Below, in pieces: positions 49,662 through 63,165 of a stretch of 64,000 bases of DNA. Below the pieces are notes generated by a model, which saw only the letters and a program-made list of their open reading frames with translations, searched no databases and had not been told where the DNA came from. Source of the stretch: Miscanthus floridulus (lineage: Eukaryota; Streptophyta; Magnoliopsida; Poales; Poaceae); NCBI RefSeq assembly GCF_019320115.1, contig NC_089584.1, forward strand, positions 102,844,320 to 102,908,319, in the 5' to 3' direction. Within the stretch, counting starts at the first letter, position 1. Each line of letters opens with the position of its first letter. A program made the translations under genes and the position numbers.

Positions 49662-52600
49662 TGTAACACGCCGGGTGTTTAAATACTAAAAAAAGGACAT
49701 GACATCATATGCATTGCAAGGCATTGGTCATATTGCAAAATTTGATATGCATTCACTAAAACAAGTTTACATTTATGTGGTATGTGTTGAATTGTATGGT
49801 TTGAATCAAGTTCAAAATTTGGTTTGGATTTGAATTTTCAAGAAAACCCTAATTTTCAGTATTTAAATCCTACCCTGAAAACCCATTTCAAAATCTAAGC
49901 ATATTTTGGGGTTGAGCCTTAAAGCAAAAGTGTAGAGCTTGTCAAGTTATACAAAGTTTGTTTTTGGAGTTTTCAAAGTTGTTATGAAAAATTTGAAGTA
50001 ATTTGAAAAGGCGTAATTCCTTAAATGTTCCCTATTTGAATTCAAAAGTTTATTTCAAAATGTAGACCGAATTAGGGGTTGGTTATAAAAGCAAAGTTGT
50101 AGAACTTGGAATTTTGAACAACTTTTATTTTTGGAAATTTTTGAGTTGTTATACAAATTTGGGAGTAATCTAAATTTGAAATAAAATGGCAATTCTGTAA
50201 TGACTGTGAATAGTGTTCACCGCCTAAGCTACATGGCCAGCGATCTTCTTCGGCGTTCCAGGCGCGTCGTGGCCGTCTTTGGCGTCGCGCTAGCACAGGG
50301 AAAGGCTCCGTCATGGCTTCCTTGAGCTTCTGAGCCACGTTATAAGTACCGAGACACCGTCGTCGTCGTTTTTCTTCTTCCTCTATTTTCACCGCCGTCG
50401 ATGCCATAGCTCCGTTGAGCTCTCGCCGTCGACCTAGTGCTGTTGCCCTCTCAGTAAAGGTCGTCCTAGCTTTGTCTCTTCCTTGCGAACATAGCTAGCC
50501 AACCTTGGTCACCTGAAATTGCCAGGACCTCGCTGTCCACGCTCTTCTTCCTCACGGCTGGCCGAACCGCCGTTGCGTTCGCCTCACCGTGGCTAGTGCT
50601 CCACGGTGCGTATCCGTCCTTGATTTGTAGCCCTTCTGCTTCACTGTGTTACCATGGTCCTCTGTGACCTTTTGATTGAACCATTCCTCCATTGTAGTCA
50701 CCAGGAGTCGAGCTTGCCATCGCCGTCGTTGCTGTCATCGTCGTCTGACACCACCCTTGCTGATCATCGTCTACCGCACGTTCTAACATGTTTGTGGTGT
50801 GCTTCTGTTGCTTCTCGAGTAGTTTTAGAGAGCTCTAGCAAGCTCTAGTTGCTTGAATGCCGCGGTGCCACCGTGTCCTGCTCGGCCGAGCCGCCATGGC
50901 CGGTGTAGTGCTCGGTTCTAGTCGCGTTTGGTCTCGGTTGTGCCACCAATCGTTGCACCTTGTTGTGGTGATCACCGTGGTGCCTTTGCCTTCGCCGTTG
51001 GTCTCACCGGCGACGAGGAATCACCGATCAATGCGCGTGTTGCCGGAGTCAAAGTCGGAGGTTGAAGATGACAGGCGGGACCCGATGTCAGTGACTCAGC
51101 GTTCAAATGGAATTTTTTCTATTTTCTGAAATGAATGAATAGTGTATGCTTTTGTTATTTTTGTGTAGAATTATTTAGAGCTCCAAAAATTATGAAATTT
51201 TTTGTGTGACCTCTCTGTGATGTATATTATTTAAGAAAAATTTGAAATGTTGTTTTTCAGTACTTTTTGAATGTGATAAAAATTGCTCAATTAATTAATA
51301 AATGAGTTTCCATGATTTTTCTAGGCTTATTTATGTATCCAAAAATTATGAAAATTGTTTTTCCACTTAGTTATCATGTGATGAACATTTACAAAAAAAT
51401 TTGAGGTCAATTGGAACAAGTTGATTTATTTTATAATTCTTAATTAATTAATTAATTCATAAAAGCAAATAGTAACCTTTAGTGATTTAGGTTTTGTTTG
51501 AATTTTTGATTGAGTGATGTCCTTGGGTCATTAGTTGATATTGATCCTTGGCAATTGAATTAGGTGTTACAAGAAGGTTTAGATAGTTTGACTTGTAACT
51601 GTACTGCAAAGGAAAGTTGTATTCTAGTTGTTAACTTTTGCATCCATCATCGAGCATCATGTTTTGTATTTCGCATCATGTTAAACATGGCATTGTTACT
51701 ACGTGTAGTGAATAAAGGTGAACACGTGGTAGTTAATCAAGTTGTGGAGGAGGTTAATCCATCTGTTGAGGTCAGATCGAATACTTGTGGAACGTCGCAG
51801 GAACTGAACTTTTCTGTCAACGAAGGCAAGCCCCGGATGCATACAACCCTACCTTGTGTTTCACAAATTAATTTCGCTTTTTCTTTTCTATACTACATTA
51901 AGTGATTAGGAGTTAAGTAAAAGCCTAATTGGTGCATTACCAACATTGTTTTCCGTAACTACCTTGTTACCAGTTTATGTCATAAATGTCTAGTTATGCT
52001 TAGACAGATCAAAGTCGGGTGATTACCTATCAACTGTAGGTTTTAAATGGATCTTTGGTTACTTATGTTATCATGTGATATGAGCATGTGGAGTAATAAA
52101 TCTAGACCGAGTGGATTCGGTATGTGAGAGCCACAAGACATGGAGGTCTTGTGAGCGGGTTCTTTCTGCCTGTGTCGGTTAAGGTCCACACCGTTGTTGA
52201 ACTGTGTGCGGTGAGACTTTGTAGTACTAACCACATACTCCAGTAAGCCTTAACTTGGTGATTCTAGTACGAGAATGGCTACTCGTGCACTAGGAGTGGA
52301 GAGATGGCGGGAATAGCATGTACCCACATGACAATGGGCTGTATTGGTGGAGTACTATATTCTCGGGTGGCGCGGACCCATTCTTGTTTTAGAGGATCCG
52401 AGAGTAGGTTGGTATATTGTCACAGAATCGACCAATTTATAAGAGTACAAGTACAATAGTAGCCCACAAGCGGTCGCACTATCATACTTGAACCCATATA
52501 AACCCGGTAGTCCATCGAGTACCACGATGGGTCTCGATAAACGATTACAACATCCAAGATCATACATGATTCAACATACATGCCACATATTACATAAAGT

Positions 52601-55600
52601 TCACAGATACATTTTCATCATCAGAGTACGAATAGAAGTTATTACAAATCGAGTTTGATAGATAAAGCAGAAGCAAATAAGTTCGAAAATAAAGTTTCCA
52701 ACATAGTTTGATACAGTGCCAAGTAGGATCACGGTCCACAAAAGCAAAGATAGGGATTAATAAAGAAGCTTGCCCAAGGCTTACTCCTCATCCACGATAG
52801 GATAGAAGCAACTCTTGCAATAACCATGATACACAGTGCCATCTGCAACAATGGGAAATAAAACCCTGAGTACGATAAGGTACTCAGCTAGACTTACCCG
52901 TCATAAACTAGAAATAGAATGACTCCAAGGATTATGCAAGGCTGTATAATTGGAGATAACTTGACAACATTTTGCTTAAAAGCAATTGACTTAGTTGTAC
53001 CATTATGATTTCTTTATCAAGTTAATTATATCTATCCATTTCTAGATTAGCAACTATCCTGTGCCAAACATGTGGTATATCAATTTAAAAGCATACAATA
53101 GTAACCATAGCAGGTATTGTAATTCCATATTCATCCGAACCATCATGTTCTATAACACAGTTACTACGATGTTGGGACTAGCCAAGTTTCTCACTATCTA
53201 GGAGAGACGGCAATTCAAATCGATTTCAACCAGCTGGGAATTTATTCCTAACACAAACCCAGGCATACCGCACGAAGGCAGCCTTAGGTCACCTTTGATA
53301 CAACTTAGGTCTACATTTTGTGGGTCCGTACTGCACCGCACAATCTAGGACACCAGATGCCAGGATGTTTAGGCCTAGCCTGCCCTTGGACTCAGTCTGA
53401 TCGCCTCCCGCAAGGAGCGCACAACAAAATGGGTCCTGGCCTAAGTTGAATTACTCGGCTTCACGGTTGGAACGAGTTATCTGGCCAGCTAAGTGAGAGG
53501 CATGCGTTCAATCTTATTAGAAGCGCCAACAACGGTACGGTCCTTAATTGACATAGACAGGGATAGATCCACACCCAAGACCTCCATGTCTTGTTGCTTC
53601 TCTATCGTCATCTCGCTCGGTCTTGATTTTCTTTTACCCCATGGTTCTGTTCCATGATAGCAAATATAGCCAACCGTGCTCTGGTATCCACCTATATCTC
53701 GCAGGTGACAGGACATCACCTGACTTCTACCGGTCTAAGCATGGCTAAGCATATATTCGATCCTGGATCTATACCGATTAAAGGTGTAATATCTAGACAA
53801 GGAATTTATATGCATCAAGTGGTTCCATTCAACTCTTACAACCTAATGCATCAATCATAAGTACTTAAGTAATCATTTGTAAAATACTGGGAGACTTAGA
53901 ATGCTCTGGGGCTTACCTCGCAGAAAGGAAGTGGGGCGGTGGTCAGGACACTCCGGAAGCTCTTTAGGATTCTACTTCGTGCCTTCAGGAGCTGTGACTT
54001 GAGGATTCTCCTGCTGGTCCCCTTCCTCTGCTTCTTCGAAGTCCAGCAACGTTATTTCTTCCTCTGATCCTAGATGCATGAATATGGCATAAGGTATTGC
54101 GAATGCATACATGCGTACAAGTATAGCATGATGACACATGATGAATGCATTCATATAAGTATTCATAACAGCATGGTGTTAACAAGTGCATCATGTTTAT
54201 TGAGTAGGTGCATATCTCTTCTCGATTATTTAATTAACTATTTCTATAATGCCTCTACTATATTACAAAATAGCAGCTACTTGTTTCACTCATAATTGGA
54301 GTTCTACTAATCCAAATGCAGTGATCCTAGACTTTCTGGAAAGCTTATCAAATTATCTACAACTTTGTTATTAACCATTTTTACAGCAAACATCATCCCT
54401 ATCATGCAACTTATCAAACTACAGAATCTGTCTGGAATCCTTTTAAATTTGCATTTTAAAGCAACAATACTTCTACTTCATGTAATCACTCAAAGTTTGA
54501 CAACATAAAGCCTACCAATAGTTTAAGCATACCAAATACATTCAAGACAATATAATGGTAAAGCCCAAACTATTTATTTAAATGCCTTTATTATTTTATT
54601 TAGATATTTAGGTTAAATAATAAATATATACCAGATATACTTCATAAATTCTCAAAAATTTATAGTGCTTCACTAAGGTTACCAAAAGACTACTGTAAAA
54701 GTTTCATACCATTTTATACAGTAAAACATTCTATACAAAAATGCCAAGACAGAAAGGCATAAAGTAGCATAAATAGAAAACCCTAGTGAAAAGTGTCAAG
54801 CAACAGATTTCCTATTTTTCTTAGCATCCTTATGGTACTAGGATTACCCCCAACAAATTTCATGAATTTTTTATTCATAATTAATTTATAAAAATTCATA
54901 CAAGGATTCACTATTTATAAAAGAAAAATCTATAACTACAAATCTACACATGCACTAATCTTCAAATTTTTACCAGAGCTCATATATGTTAAGACTAGCT
55001 TACCACAAAAATTTTATAATTTTTGGAGCAAAGGAACTCTAGATATAAAATAAACAATTTTGCATGCATTCAAAAACACATTTCAAACTTCCATTTAAAT
55101 CTTCCAAAAATTCTACTGTAAGTGCCAAGAATATATTTTTCCTAAATACTAAACTTCCTAAGGACCACTACACAATTTATTGCACAAATTTTGAAGCTAC
55201 CAAACTGGAGATATAAAAATCACAAAACAATTCAAAATCTGGAATCAAATGACCTATCCTATCTCCTGCTGTCGCTGACCGGTGGGACCCATCGGTCAGA
55301 GGACCCCACATGTCATCGAGACAAGGACAGAGCAGGCGGCTCTACTCTACTAGCATGGCCGGAGCTCACTGACGACGAACTTGCCGGTGATGACATCATC
55401 ACACGATGATCTACTCGATCTGGCGCATCGATTGAGCTCCGTGGGTGGCCTTCTCGTCGGAGCTAGCGGGTACGGCAACGTCAATGGTGGGGTGGAGGTG
55501 CGGGTCATTGGTGAGACGCCGGTGGAAGCCATGGCGACTCAATCAAACGCTACACCAAGCATCACAGAGCTACGGTGAACCTAGCTAGCGCTCTAGCGTG

Positions 55601-57714
55601 GCCTAGGGTGGTCTGGTTAGGTGGGACCACGGCGATGGAGGTGGCGGTGGAGCTCTGGTGAGGTTGTGTGTGGGGCTGGAGCTTACTGAGCTTGAACAGC
55701 GGGCACTGGGAGGAGCAGTGGGGTGCTGGGGAGGCGGTGGTGCTGTTGCGGTGATGGAACAGCGGCTTGTGCCATCAACGATGATGGCGGTGCTGCGGTG
55801 CCGAGGCTACAGCTGCTACGGGCACTATGAACGGCGAAGGTGAGTCGGGAATGCGAAACTGAGGGCGCGGACAGGAGCGGGCGGGTGCTAGGGTGATAAC
55901 GCTGGGCTTAGGCGTGTCGTGGCCTGCACGGTCAGGGCAACAGCGACGCGCGGCTACAGCGGGACTCCACACGGTGCACAGACACTGACGCCGGTCGGCC
56001 ACTGTGCCGAGCGATTCAGTTCGTTCAGACTCGCGACATGATGCCTGACAGTGGGTTTTTTCGTTCGAATTATCTCTCGATGCAAAGCAATCTAGTGAAT
56101 GATTCCAAAACAAAATTTGTAGCCCTAAGTGCCATCTACAAATCTTGTTCAAAGATCATGCTCTAATTCGCAACTGAGACTAAGTAAAATCACCCCCAAT
56201 GTCGGCCTGTCAGTCTATCAGTCGATATGACTTAGGAAAATTTTGTTAAGTCTTGAGATGTTGATTTTACTAATTTTTGTGATCCAATTTCACACATGTT
56301 AAGAGCTGAATCAGTTAATGACCCAAAAATAAAAGTTGTTCCTTATATCAAATACTACAACTTTGCTTTAGTGATCTCCTCCATGCAAGGTCTCTAACAC
56401 CTAGTTCAAATTTGGTCAAACATGTCACATTTAAATGATGATACACTTCAAAGCATGGCTTAATGACCCAATTACCCCTAACAATGAATATCAAAGTTGT
56501 TCATAATGACACTCTAAACATGTTTAAACAATTTGCAAGGTCATTCAATCATTTCTTGTATTAGTCACTCATAGAGCTATTTAGTGTAATCACATGAAAC
56601 CTGACTTAAGGCTTGATCATGGGAAATGACATTCATGAACTATGTTCCATTTGCTAACCTAAGTATTGCCAATATATTTTTATGACTCAAATCAACCATC
56701 TACATGTATACACTCATGATCATATGCATATACACATGGAGACATGAAATAATGAGAAAAGTTGCATATGTTCAAAGAAACATGCGATAACAGGCAAATG
56801 TTGCAGATGTTTCAATCCAATGTTTCAATTATAAATGCTTGTTTATGAATGCTTGATGATCATGCTCATGTTATGCAAGTCAAGTTTATGCAAGGCTAAC
56901 ACTCGAGGTGTTACATATATGTAGGTCGGGGACCTGCATATGTTGTGTGGCCTAGAATTCCTAGCTGGGTTTATAGTCGGTTAGAATCGTCATTGCTCCT
57001 CGGTTATAGAGACTCACTTCTTTGTTCATCATCGTAGTTTAATAACTGAACTTGAGAAGGTGTTGGATATGAAGTTTCATAATCTCAATACGGATCATGT
57101 CATCTTTGTATATGATTATATGAAGTTTTTAATGTTGAATTAAAGAATTTTGTTAAAGAGCTTTTACGCAAAATAACTTTGATTATTGCTAAAGCTATAC
57201 CTTGAATCCCTGAGCCTGCATTCCTGAGTTTATCAGTTCTTATTTCGGTTAATTCTTGTTGAGTACTTTTGTAATCAGGGTTCGTTGACCCTTGTTGCAG
57301 GTGAGCCTCATGAGCAGATCTATTTTGGATCGTGCTGCATGACTATTGTTCGATCCGACGATGAGAAGTAAATGCATGGCCCTTGGGTAGGGCAACTTTT
57401 GTGTGATCTGTAATATGTTATAATACCACTCCACTACTATGTTTGTAATATTAACCGAACTTAGTTGTATGGTTTGTAAATTATGTTATTGTAAGTCTTC
57501 CGCTATTTTTACTCTGATGTATATATTCAAATAAATATTGTAATACTGCAATGACTCTGTAATGTGATCCTGCTCAGAAATCATGGATGATTCGAGGTTC
57601 TCCGAGGACACCCAACAGTCTTCTTAAGTTACCGAGAACATATGCATAGATGTCAAAGGTCGTTGGACAGTGATAGGTGTATGTGGGCCTTATAATTTAG
57701 GAGGTTCTGCCACA
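49662..57714 (+). repeat. Left LTR of the chromovirus with nested insert
   Basis: Starts TGTAACACGCC and ends TTCTGCCACA, three bases before the primer site. Without the 4498-bp insert and its target duplication the LTR is about 3.55 kb. A GC-rich stretch (50215-51070) is flanked by AT-rich DNA. The short ORFs inside have no motifs. Confidence 0.85.
52418..56915 (-). mobile_element. 4.5-kb solo LTR inserted in the chromovirus LTR, inverted
   Basis: On the minus strand it starts TGTAACACCTCGAGTG and ends GATTCTGTGACA (TG...CA). The 5-bp target duplication TATAT is perfect at 52413-52417 and 56916-56920. No primer site, gag or pol is inside. The TGTAACACC start suggests a relative of the surrounding chromovirus family. 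Confidence 0.9.
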
Positions 57715-57717
57715 GAA

Positions 57718-57729
57718 TGGTATCAGAGC
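57718..57729 (+). other. Chromovirus primer binding site
   Basis: TGGTATCAGAGC, complementary to the 3' end of initiator Met-tRNA, three bases after the LTR end. Confidence 0.9.
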
Positions 57730-58121
57730 GTGATCGTTACAAAGTCTTTGTCGTATTGGTTTACAAAAACTTCAAAACGATTTGGGATGACTAAATTTAA
57801 CTTGTTAATTTGGTCCAAATTGCTTTTGACTTATCTTATTTCTTTCTCACCATTCCTTATTTGATTAAAAAGGTTTTGTGTGGTGGAGTAGTAATCTTAC
57901 TATGCCCTATATAAAAACAAATGTTGTTTATGTGCATTATAAGCTTTGATGGTTTTGTTCATAAGAACGATTCATGCATCATGATTAATTCACTAGTTAC
58001 TTCCTTCACCTCTGAGTCTAGAGTTGAGTAGTGAGTCTGGTTTGACTAATGTAATCGATCCTAGCTGCTCTTTAGACTTTGATCAAATGGTCTTACTTGG
58101 ATTAAATTGGCTTCCTACAGT

Positions 58122-58685
58122 ATGGCTCATACCAAGATGACGCCCTGTAAGTCCACTAGACCCAAAGGAGTTCCTCGTCACCAACTTGCCCCTAGGAATG
58201 ACGGTGCTAGCAGTAGCAGATCTAGGCCTGATCCCTAGGTAGAGATATAGAGGATTTCTATAGAGTTAGCACAAGCTACTAGAGATAGGGCCTTGGATGC
58301 CATACAGGTAGGAGAACTATAGGATCAATTGAGGCATCTCACCACTGTGCATAGTAATTGTGAGAGTATGTTAGTTCATACGGTGGAAGGAAGAAATGAA
58401 GCTTGGCATAGGGAAAATGTAGCTAGAGCTAGAACTCATGAGCTAGAATTCTATGTAGAAGATTTAGAAGAACATAATACTTATCTGCATGAGGAAGTTC
58501 ATAAGCTAAGCAATCTACTAGATCCAAATCATGAACCCCAAGCTGATGCCATGGACCTCGGTGTCATCGTTGCTGATGGTAGTGAATCGGAAGAAGAAGA
58601 AGATCCTAAAGAATTAGTAATGATCGATGAAAGTGATAATGAAGGCGGTAATATTTCCGGAATGGATACCAAGCCTAAAGTTTAA
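58122..58685 (+). pseudogene. Extra ORF upstream of gag
   Basis: From ATG 58122 (MAHTKMTPCKSTRPKG) the frame runs to TAA 58683-58685, with TAG stops near 58238 and 58319. It is predicted about 187 codons: basic start, a Glu/Leu-rich presumed coiled coil (ELEFYVEDLEEHNTYLHEEV) and an acidic tail (GSESEEEEDP). It is in the same frame as gag but ends 178 nt before it. I do not recognise a family; it may be a gag N-terminal extension, a separate accessory ORF or a captured host fragment. Two AATAAA motifs follow (about 58822 and 58836). Confidence 0.6.
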
Positions 58686-58862
58686 AGTAATCGAGGAAAG
58701 GTGTAGAGTTGTATAATAGTTAGTTCTAGTTAAGTTAAGTAGTTTTGTTTAGGTTCATGCGGGTTTGTGTTTATATTAGTAAACTCTATGTAAGGTGTCT
58801 GGAGTAAGCTTTTGTGTAATTCAATAAAGACTTGTGAATAAAGTTTGGTTTATTATGAGCAG

Positions 58863-59900
58863 ATGCGTCGTACGCAGGGTTCGTATATTCTGGGAACTTC
58901 ACAAGATGAGAACGGTATTCTAGATCCGCCACTAGTTCCAACAAATCTGGCTGATGCTATAGCCGCACTTGTCATTGTGATGGTTGAAAATTCTCGTTTG
59001 CTTCATGAGATAGCTTAGAGTAATCAGAATCAGATGCAAGGAAACTGTGGTCACCACCATAACAGGCAAGAGGCTACATATGTTGATTTTACAGACATAA
59101 GACCACCAGTGTTCACCAAGGCAGATGAACCATTAGAGGCTGATGATTGGCTTTGAACCATGGAGCAAAAATTTGATCTTATTCCATGCATGGAGTATCA
59201 GAAACCTGCGTTTGCCGCCCAGTAACTTCGAGGAGCAGCAAGTGCTTGGTGGGCAAACTTAGTGGCTATGCAACCAGCTAGCATTCCTATAACTTGGGCT
59301 AAGTTCCGTACTGCCTTCAGAGCCCATTATATTCTTGAAGGAGTTATGACTATGAAGCTAGATGAATTCCTTGCTTTAAAGCAAGGAGATCAAATAGTGA
59401 TTCAGTATGTGGGAAGATTCAATCACCTGTCACAATATGCACTTGAACATGTCAATACTGATGCCAAGAAGAAGAGGTAGTTTATGAGAGGCCTAAATAC
59501 CAAACTGCAGACAATGATGACAACTTGTACTCATGTTACTTATCATGAGGCGGTAAATATTGCAATTGCTTTAGAGGCAAAGTATCGGTAGCATAAGGAG
59601 CTCAAAAAGAAAAAGAGTATGCCGTCTGGATCTTTTGGGGGAAATCAAAAGAGACAGAGGGTGATTTATCATCCAGTAAATCATAATCGTCCTCCTTATC
59701 GTCCACCGCAGTTCTGAGCCGGGCAACAGTCAAATGTCCATCCTGCTATAACCTACCCGAATTCTCAACAGACCAATGCTCCTAGTGGCAATGCTCCAAC
59801 GTCCTAGGGTCACAATTATCCATGTTACAATTGTGGAAGGACCAGTCATTTCTCCAGGGAATGTCCATATCCCAGGCAGGCTAATCAAAATTATTAGAAG
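58863..59900 (+). pseudogene. Chromovirus gag with intact zinc knuckle, many stops
   Basis: Starts MRRTQGSYILGTSQDENG. The capsid core includes AASAWWANLV, WAKFRTAFRAHYI and MKLDEFLALKQGD. The CX2CX4HX4C knuckle [14 protein letters not shown] is intact at 59823-59864. At least seven in-frame stops interrupt it (for example at about 59016, 59154, 59224, 59478, 59590, 59715 and 59804), but the frame itself is kept throughout. Confidence 0.92.
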
Positions 59901-62900
59901 ACCCCCTATCAATCAACAACAGGGTCAGACACCAAACAAGAACCCCAATCAGAATGCTCAAAAGGACAAAGATGAGAGAAAGATAGGACGGGTGTTCTAT
60001 ATTCAAGCTAGGGAAATTCCGGAAGGAGAGCCAGTGATAATGGGTATGTTTCCTGTTGCCAATCACCCTACAGTTATACTTTTTGATTCAGGTGCATCTC
60101 ATTCATTCATCAATAGAACATTTGTGGTAAAGCATAAAATTTCAATTAGGGCAACAAAGGAAAATTTCTTTATACAGTCGCCTAGGGGACATCTGTGTAC
60201 TAAGGAAATGGTATACCAGGTATCCATAAACTTGGGTGGGCATATTTTTCCCACTACCATGATTATCCTTAAGGATCAGGATATAGATGTAATCTTGGGA
60301 ATGAATTGGATGTATCATCATAAGGCTGTTATAGATGCTTTGAATAGAATTATAAGGGTGAGTTTGTTAGATAGTAGTTCTCAACTTCTCATCCAACTTC
60401 CAACCTTAAGAAGATCAGTGGGCAATATTTGTGCAACTGCTGTCAAAGAGATTAGAGATATCCCGGTAGTGTGTGAATTTCTGGATGTGTTTTCTAAAGA
60501 TTTACCCGATCTACCACCTGATAGGGATGTCCAGTTTAACATAGAGTTGCAACCTAGAACAGCTTTGATTTCTCAGAGAGCTTATAGGATGCCACCTAAG
60601 GAATTGGCCAAGTTGAAGACTCAGTTGCAAGAATTGATTGAGAAGGGGTTTATCCAACCTAGTTCATCACCTTGGGGATGTCCGGCAATTTTTGTGAAAA
60701 AGAAAGATGAGACCCTGAGGTTATATGTCGACTATCGTCCGTTGAATGAAGTGACAATCAAGAATAAGTATCCCTTACCTTGGATAGATTTGCTTTTTGA
60801 TCAATTGGCTAGAGCCAAAGTTTTCTCCAAGATTGATTTGAGGTTAGGATATCACCAAATCAAGATAAAGCCTGAAGATATTCCCAAAACGGCATTTACC
60901 ACAAGATATGGATTATATGAATACTTGGTAATGTCTTTTGGTTTGACAAATGCTCCAGCTCATTTCATGTATCTGATGAATTCAGTATTCATGCCTGAGC
61001 TAGACAAGTTTGTAGTGGTGTTTATTGATGACATTCTAGTATATTCCAAGAATAAGGAAGAACATGCGGAACATCTCAGAATTGTTCTGACCCACTTGAG
61101 AGAACATCAACTATATGCCAAGTTCAGCAAGTGTGATTTTTGGCTTAAGAAAGTACAATTTCTTGGACATGTCTTGTCAGCTGAAGGCATTGTAGTTGAT
61201 CCAAGCAAAGTGAAGGATGTGCTTGATTGGAAACCGCCAACCATAGTTCATCAAGTTTGGAGTTTTCTAGGATTGGCGGGGTATTAACGTTGGTTTATTC
61301 CAGATTTCTCTAAATTATCAAAGTCCATAACTGAATTGTTAAAGAACCAAGTCAAGTTTGTCTGGTTATCTGATTATGAAGAGGCTTTCCAGACTTTGAA
61401 GAGACTATTGACTACTGCACCAGTATTGGCCTAACCTGATATCGAGAAGCCGTTTGATGTTTATTGTGATGCTTCAGGTATTGGTATTGGATGTGTGTTG
61501 ATGCAAGAAGGCCAAGTCATTGCGTATGCATCCAAGCAACTTAAGCAACATGAAGAACACTATCTGACTCATGATCTGGAGTTAGCAGCTATGGTCCATG
61601 CTTTGAAGATTTGGCGGCATTACCTGCTTGGTAATACGAGCCATATTTATACAGGCCACAAGAGCTTAAAGTATATCTTTACTCAGTCAGAGTTGAACAT
61701 GCGACAAAGAAGATGGTTAGAACTGATTAAAGATTATGACTTGGAGGTACATTATCACCCTGGTAAAGCAAATGTGGTTACAGATGCCCTTAGTCACAAA
61801 AGTTATTGCAATTGTCTGGCAGTGAGAACAATGGGTTTGACTTTATGTCAAGAGATGGAGAAGTTGAATGTAGAAATAATTCAACAAGGTAGTTTGACCA
61901 ACATAATTGTTGAAGCAACTATTCGAGATCAAGTTATTGTTGCTCAAAAAGAAAACAAGGGTATAGCCCATATCAAAGAAAGGGTCAAGAATGAAAAAGC
62001 AGAATGCTTCAGCATAGATGATGAAGGTGTATTATGGTTCAAGGATCGCCCTTTGGTACCAAAGGTTCCTGAGTTGTGGTAGTCAATTCTGGAAGAGGCA
62101 CTTGCTACGAGGTTATCTATCCATCCGGGAAGCAACAAGATGTACCATGACTTGAAGCAAAGATTTTGGTGGACTAAAATGAAAATAGAGATTGCTAGAT
62201 ATATAGCAAAGTGTGATACTTGTCAAAAGATGAAAGCTATACATTTGAGGTTTGCTGGTGAATTACAACCATTACCTATTCCATCCTGGAAGTGGGAGGA
62301 CATAAGTATGGACTTTATTATTGGTCTACCTAAGACATCAAAGGGATTTGACTCAATATGGGTTATTGTAGATCGACTAACCAAGTCAGCACATTTTCTT
62401 CCAGTTCAGAATACATATCCCACTATACGATATGCCAAGATATATTTAGAGTGAATTGTGAGTCTCCATGGAGTACCCAAGACTATTGTGTCCGATAGGG
62501 GTACACAGTTTGTCTCCAACTTTTGGAAATAATTGCATTCTTCATTGGGTACCAAACTATTATACAGTACAGCTTATAATCTGCAGACTGATGGGCAAAC
62601 TGAAAGAGTCAATCAAGTGCTTGAAGATATGTTAAGGTGTTGTGTCCTTAACTATTCCAATAAGTGGGACGAATGCTTACCTTTGGCCAAGTTCTCATAC
62701 AACAATAGTTATCAGGAAAGCATTAGAATGGCTCCATTTGAAGCACTCTGTGGTCGTAGATGCAGAACATCGCTGAGTTGGTCTGAGCCTAGAGAAAGAA
62801 GATTCTTTGAGGTTGACCTTGTGAAAGAAACAGAAGACAAGGTTAAGCAAATACAAAGTAATTTGAAGATAGCTCCATCCCGACAAAAGAGTTATGCGGA

Positions 62901-63165
62901 TAGACAACGTAGACCATTGGTGTTTAACAAAGGAGATTTTGTATATCTGAAAGTATCACCAATGAAGGGAGTTACCTGTTTTGGTGTTAAAGGCAAGTTG
63001 GCACCTCGATATATTGGACCATTTCAAATTTTAGAGAGGTATGGAAAAGTGGCATATCGCTTGAAATTACCAAAACATCTCGTAGCTGTACATGATGTGT
63101 TTCTCAAAGTTGGCACCTCGATATATTGGACCATTTCAATTGAAGAAGTGTCTTCGAGTGCCTGA
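59776..63165 (+). pseudogene. Chromovirus pol: protease, RT, RNase H, integrase
   Basis: One reading frame, +1 relative to gag. Protease: [11 protein letters not shown] (DSGA 60081-60092). [18 protein letters not shown] and catalytic box FIDD near 61021-61032. RNase [36 protein letters not shown] and [14 protein letters not shown]. Integrase: zinc finger ending CDTCQKMKA, core WEDISMDFIIGLP, VSDRGTQF and NLQTDGQTERVNQ, and C-terminal YADRQRRPL with APRYIGPFQI. In-frame stops at 61285-61287, near 61434, at 62080-62082, 62452-62454 and near 62530 break it. No frameshift occurs until about 63107, where a duplication throws the end out of frame. Confidence 0.95.
63107..63139 (+). repeat. 33-bp duplicate of pol segment 62995-63027
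   Basis: AAGTTGGCACCTCGATATAT and the next 13 bases are identical at both positions, 112 nt apart. The second copy sits where the conserved linker after VHDVF is expected, and shifts the reading frame. Confidence 0.95.

Noticed and set aside
55191..56152. Short ORFs in GC-rich DNA near 55.2-56.1 kb
   Set aside because: They lie inside the 4.5-kb solo LTR and have no recognisable domains.
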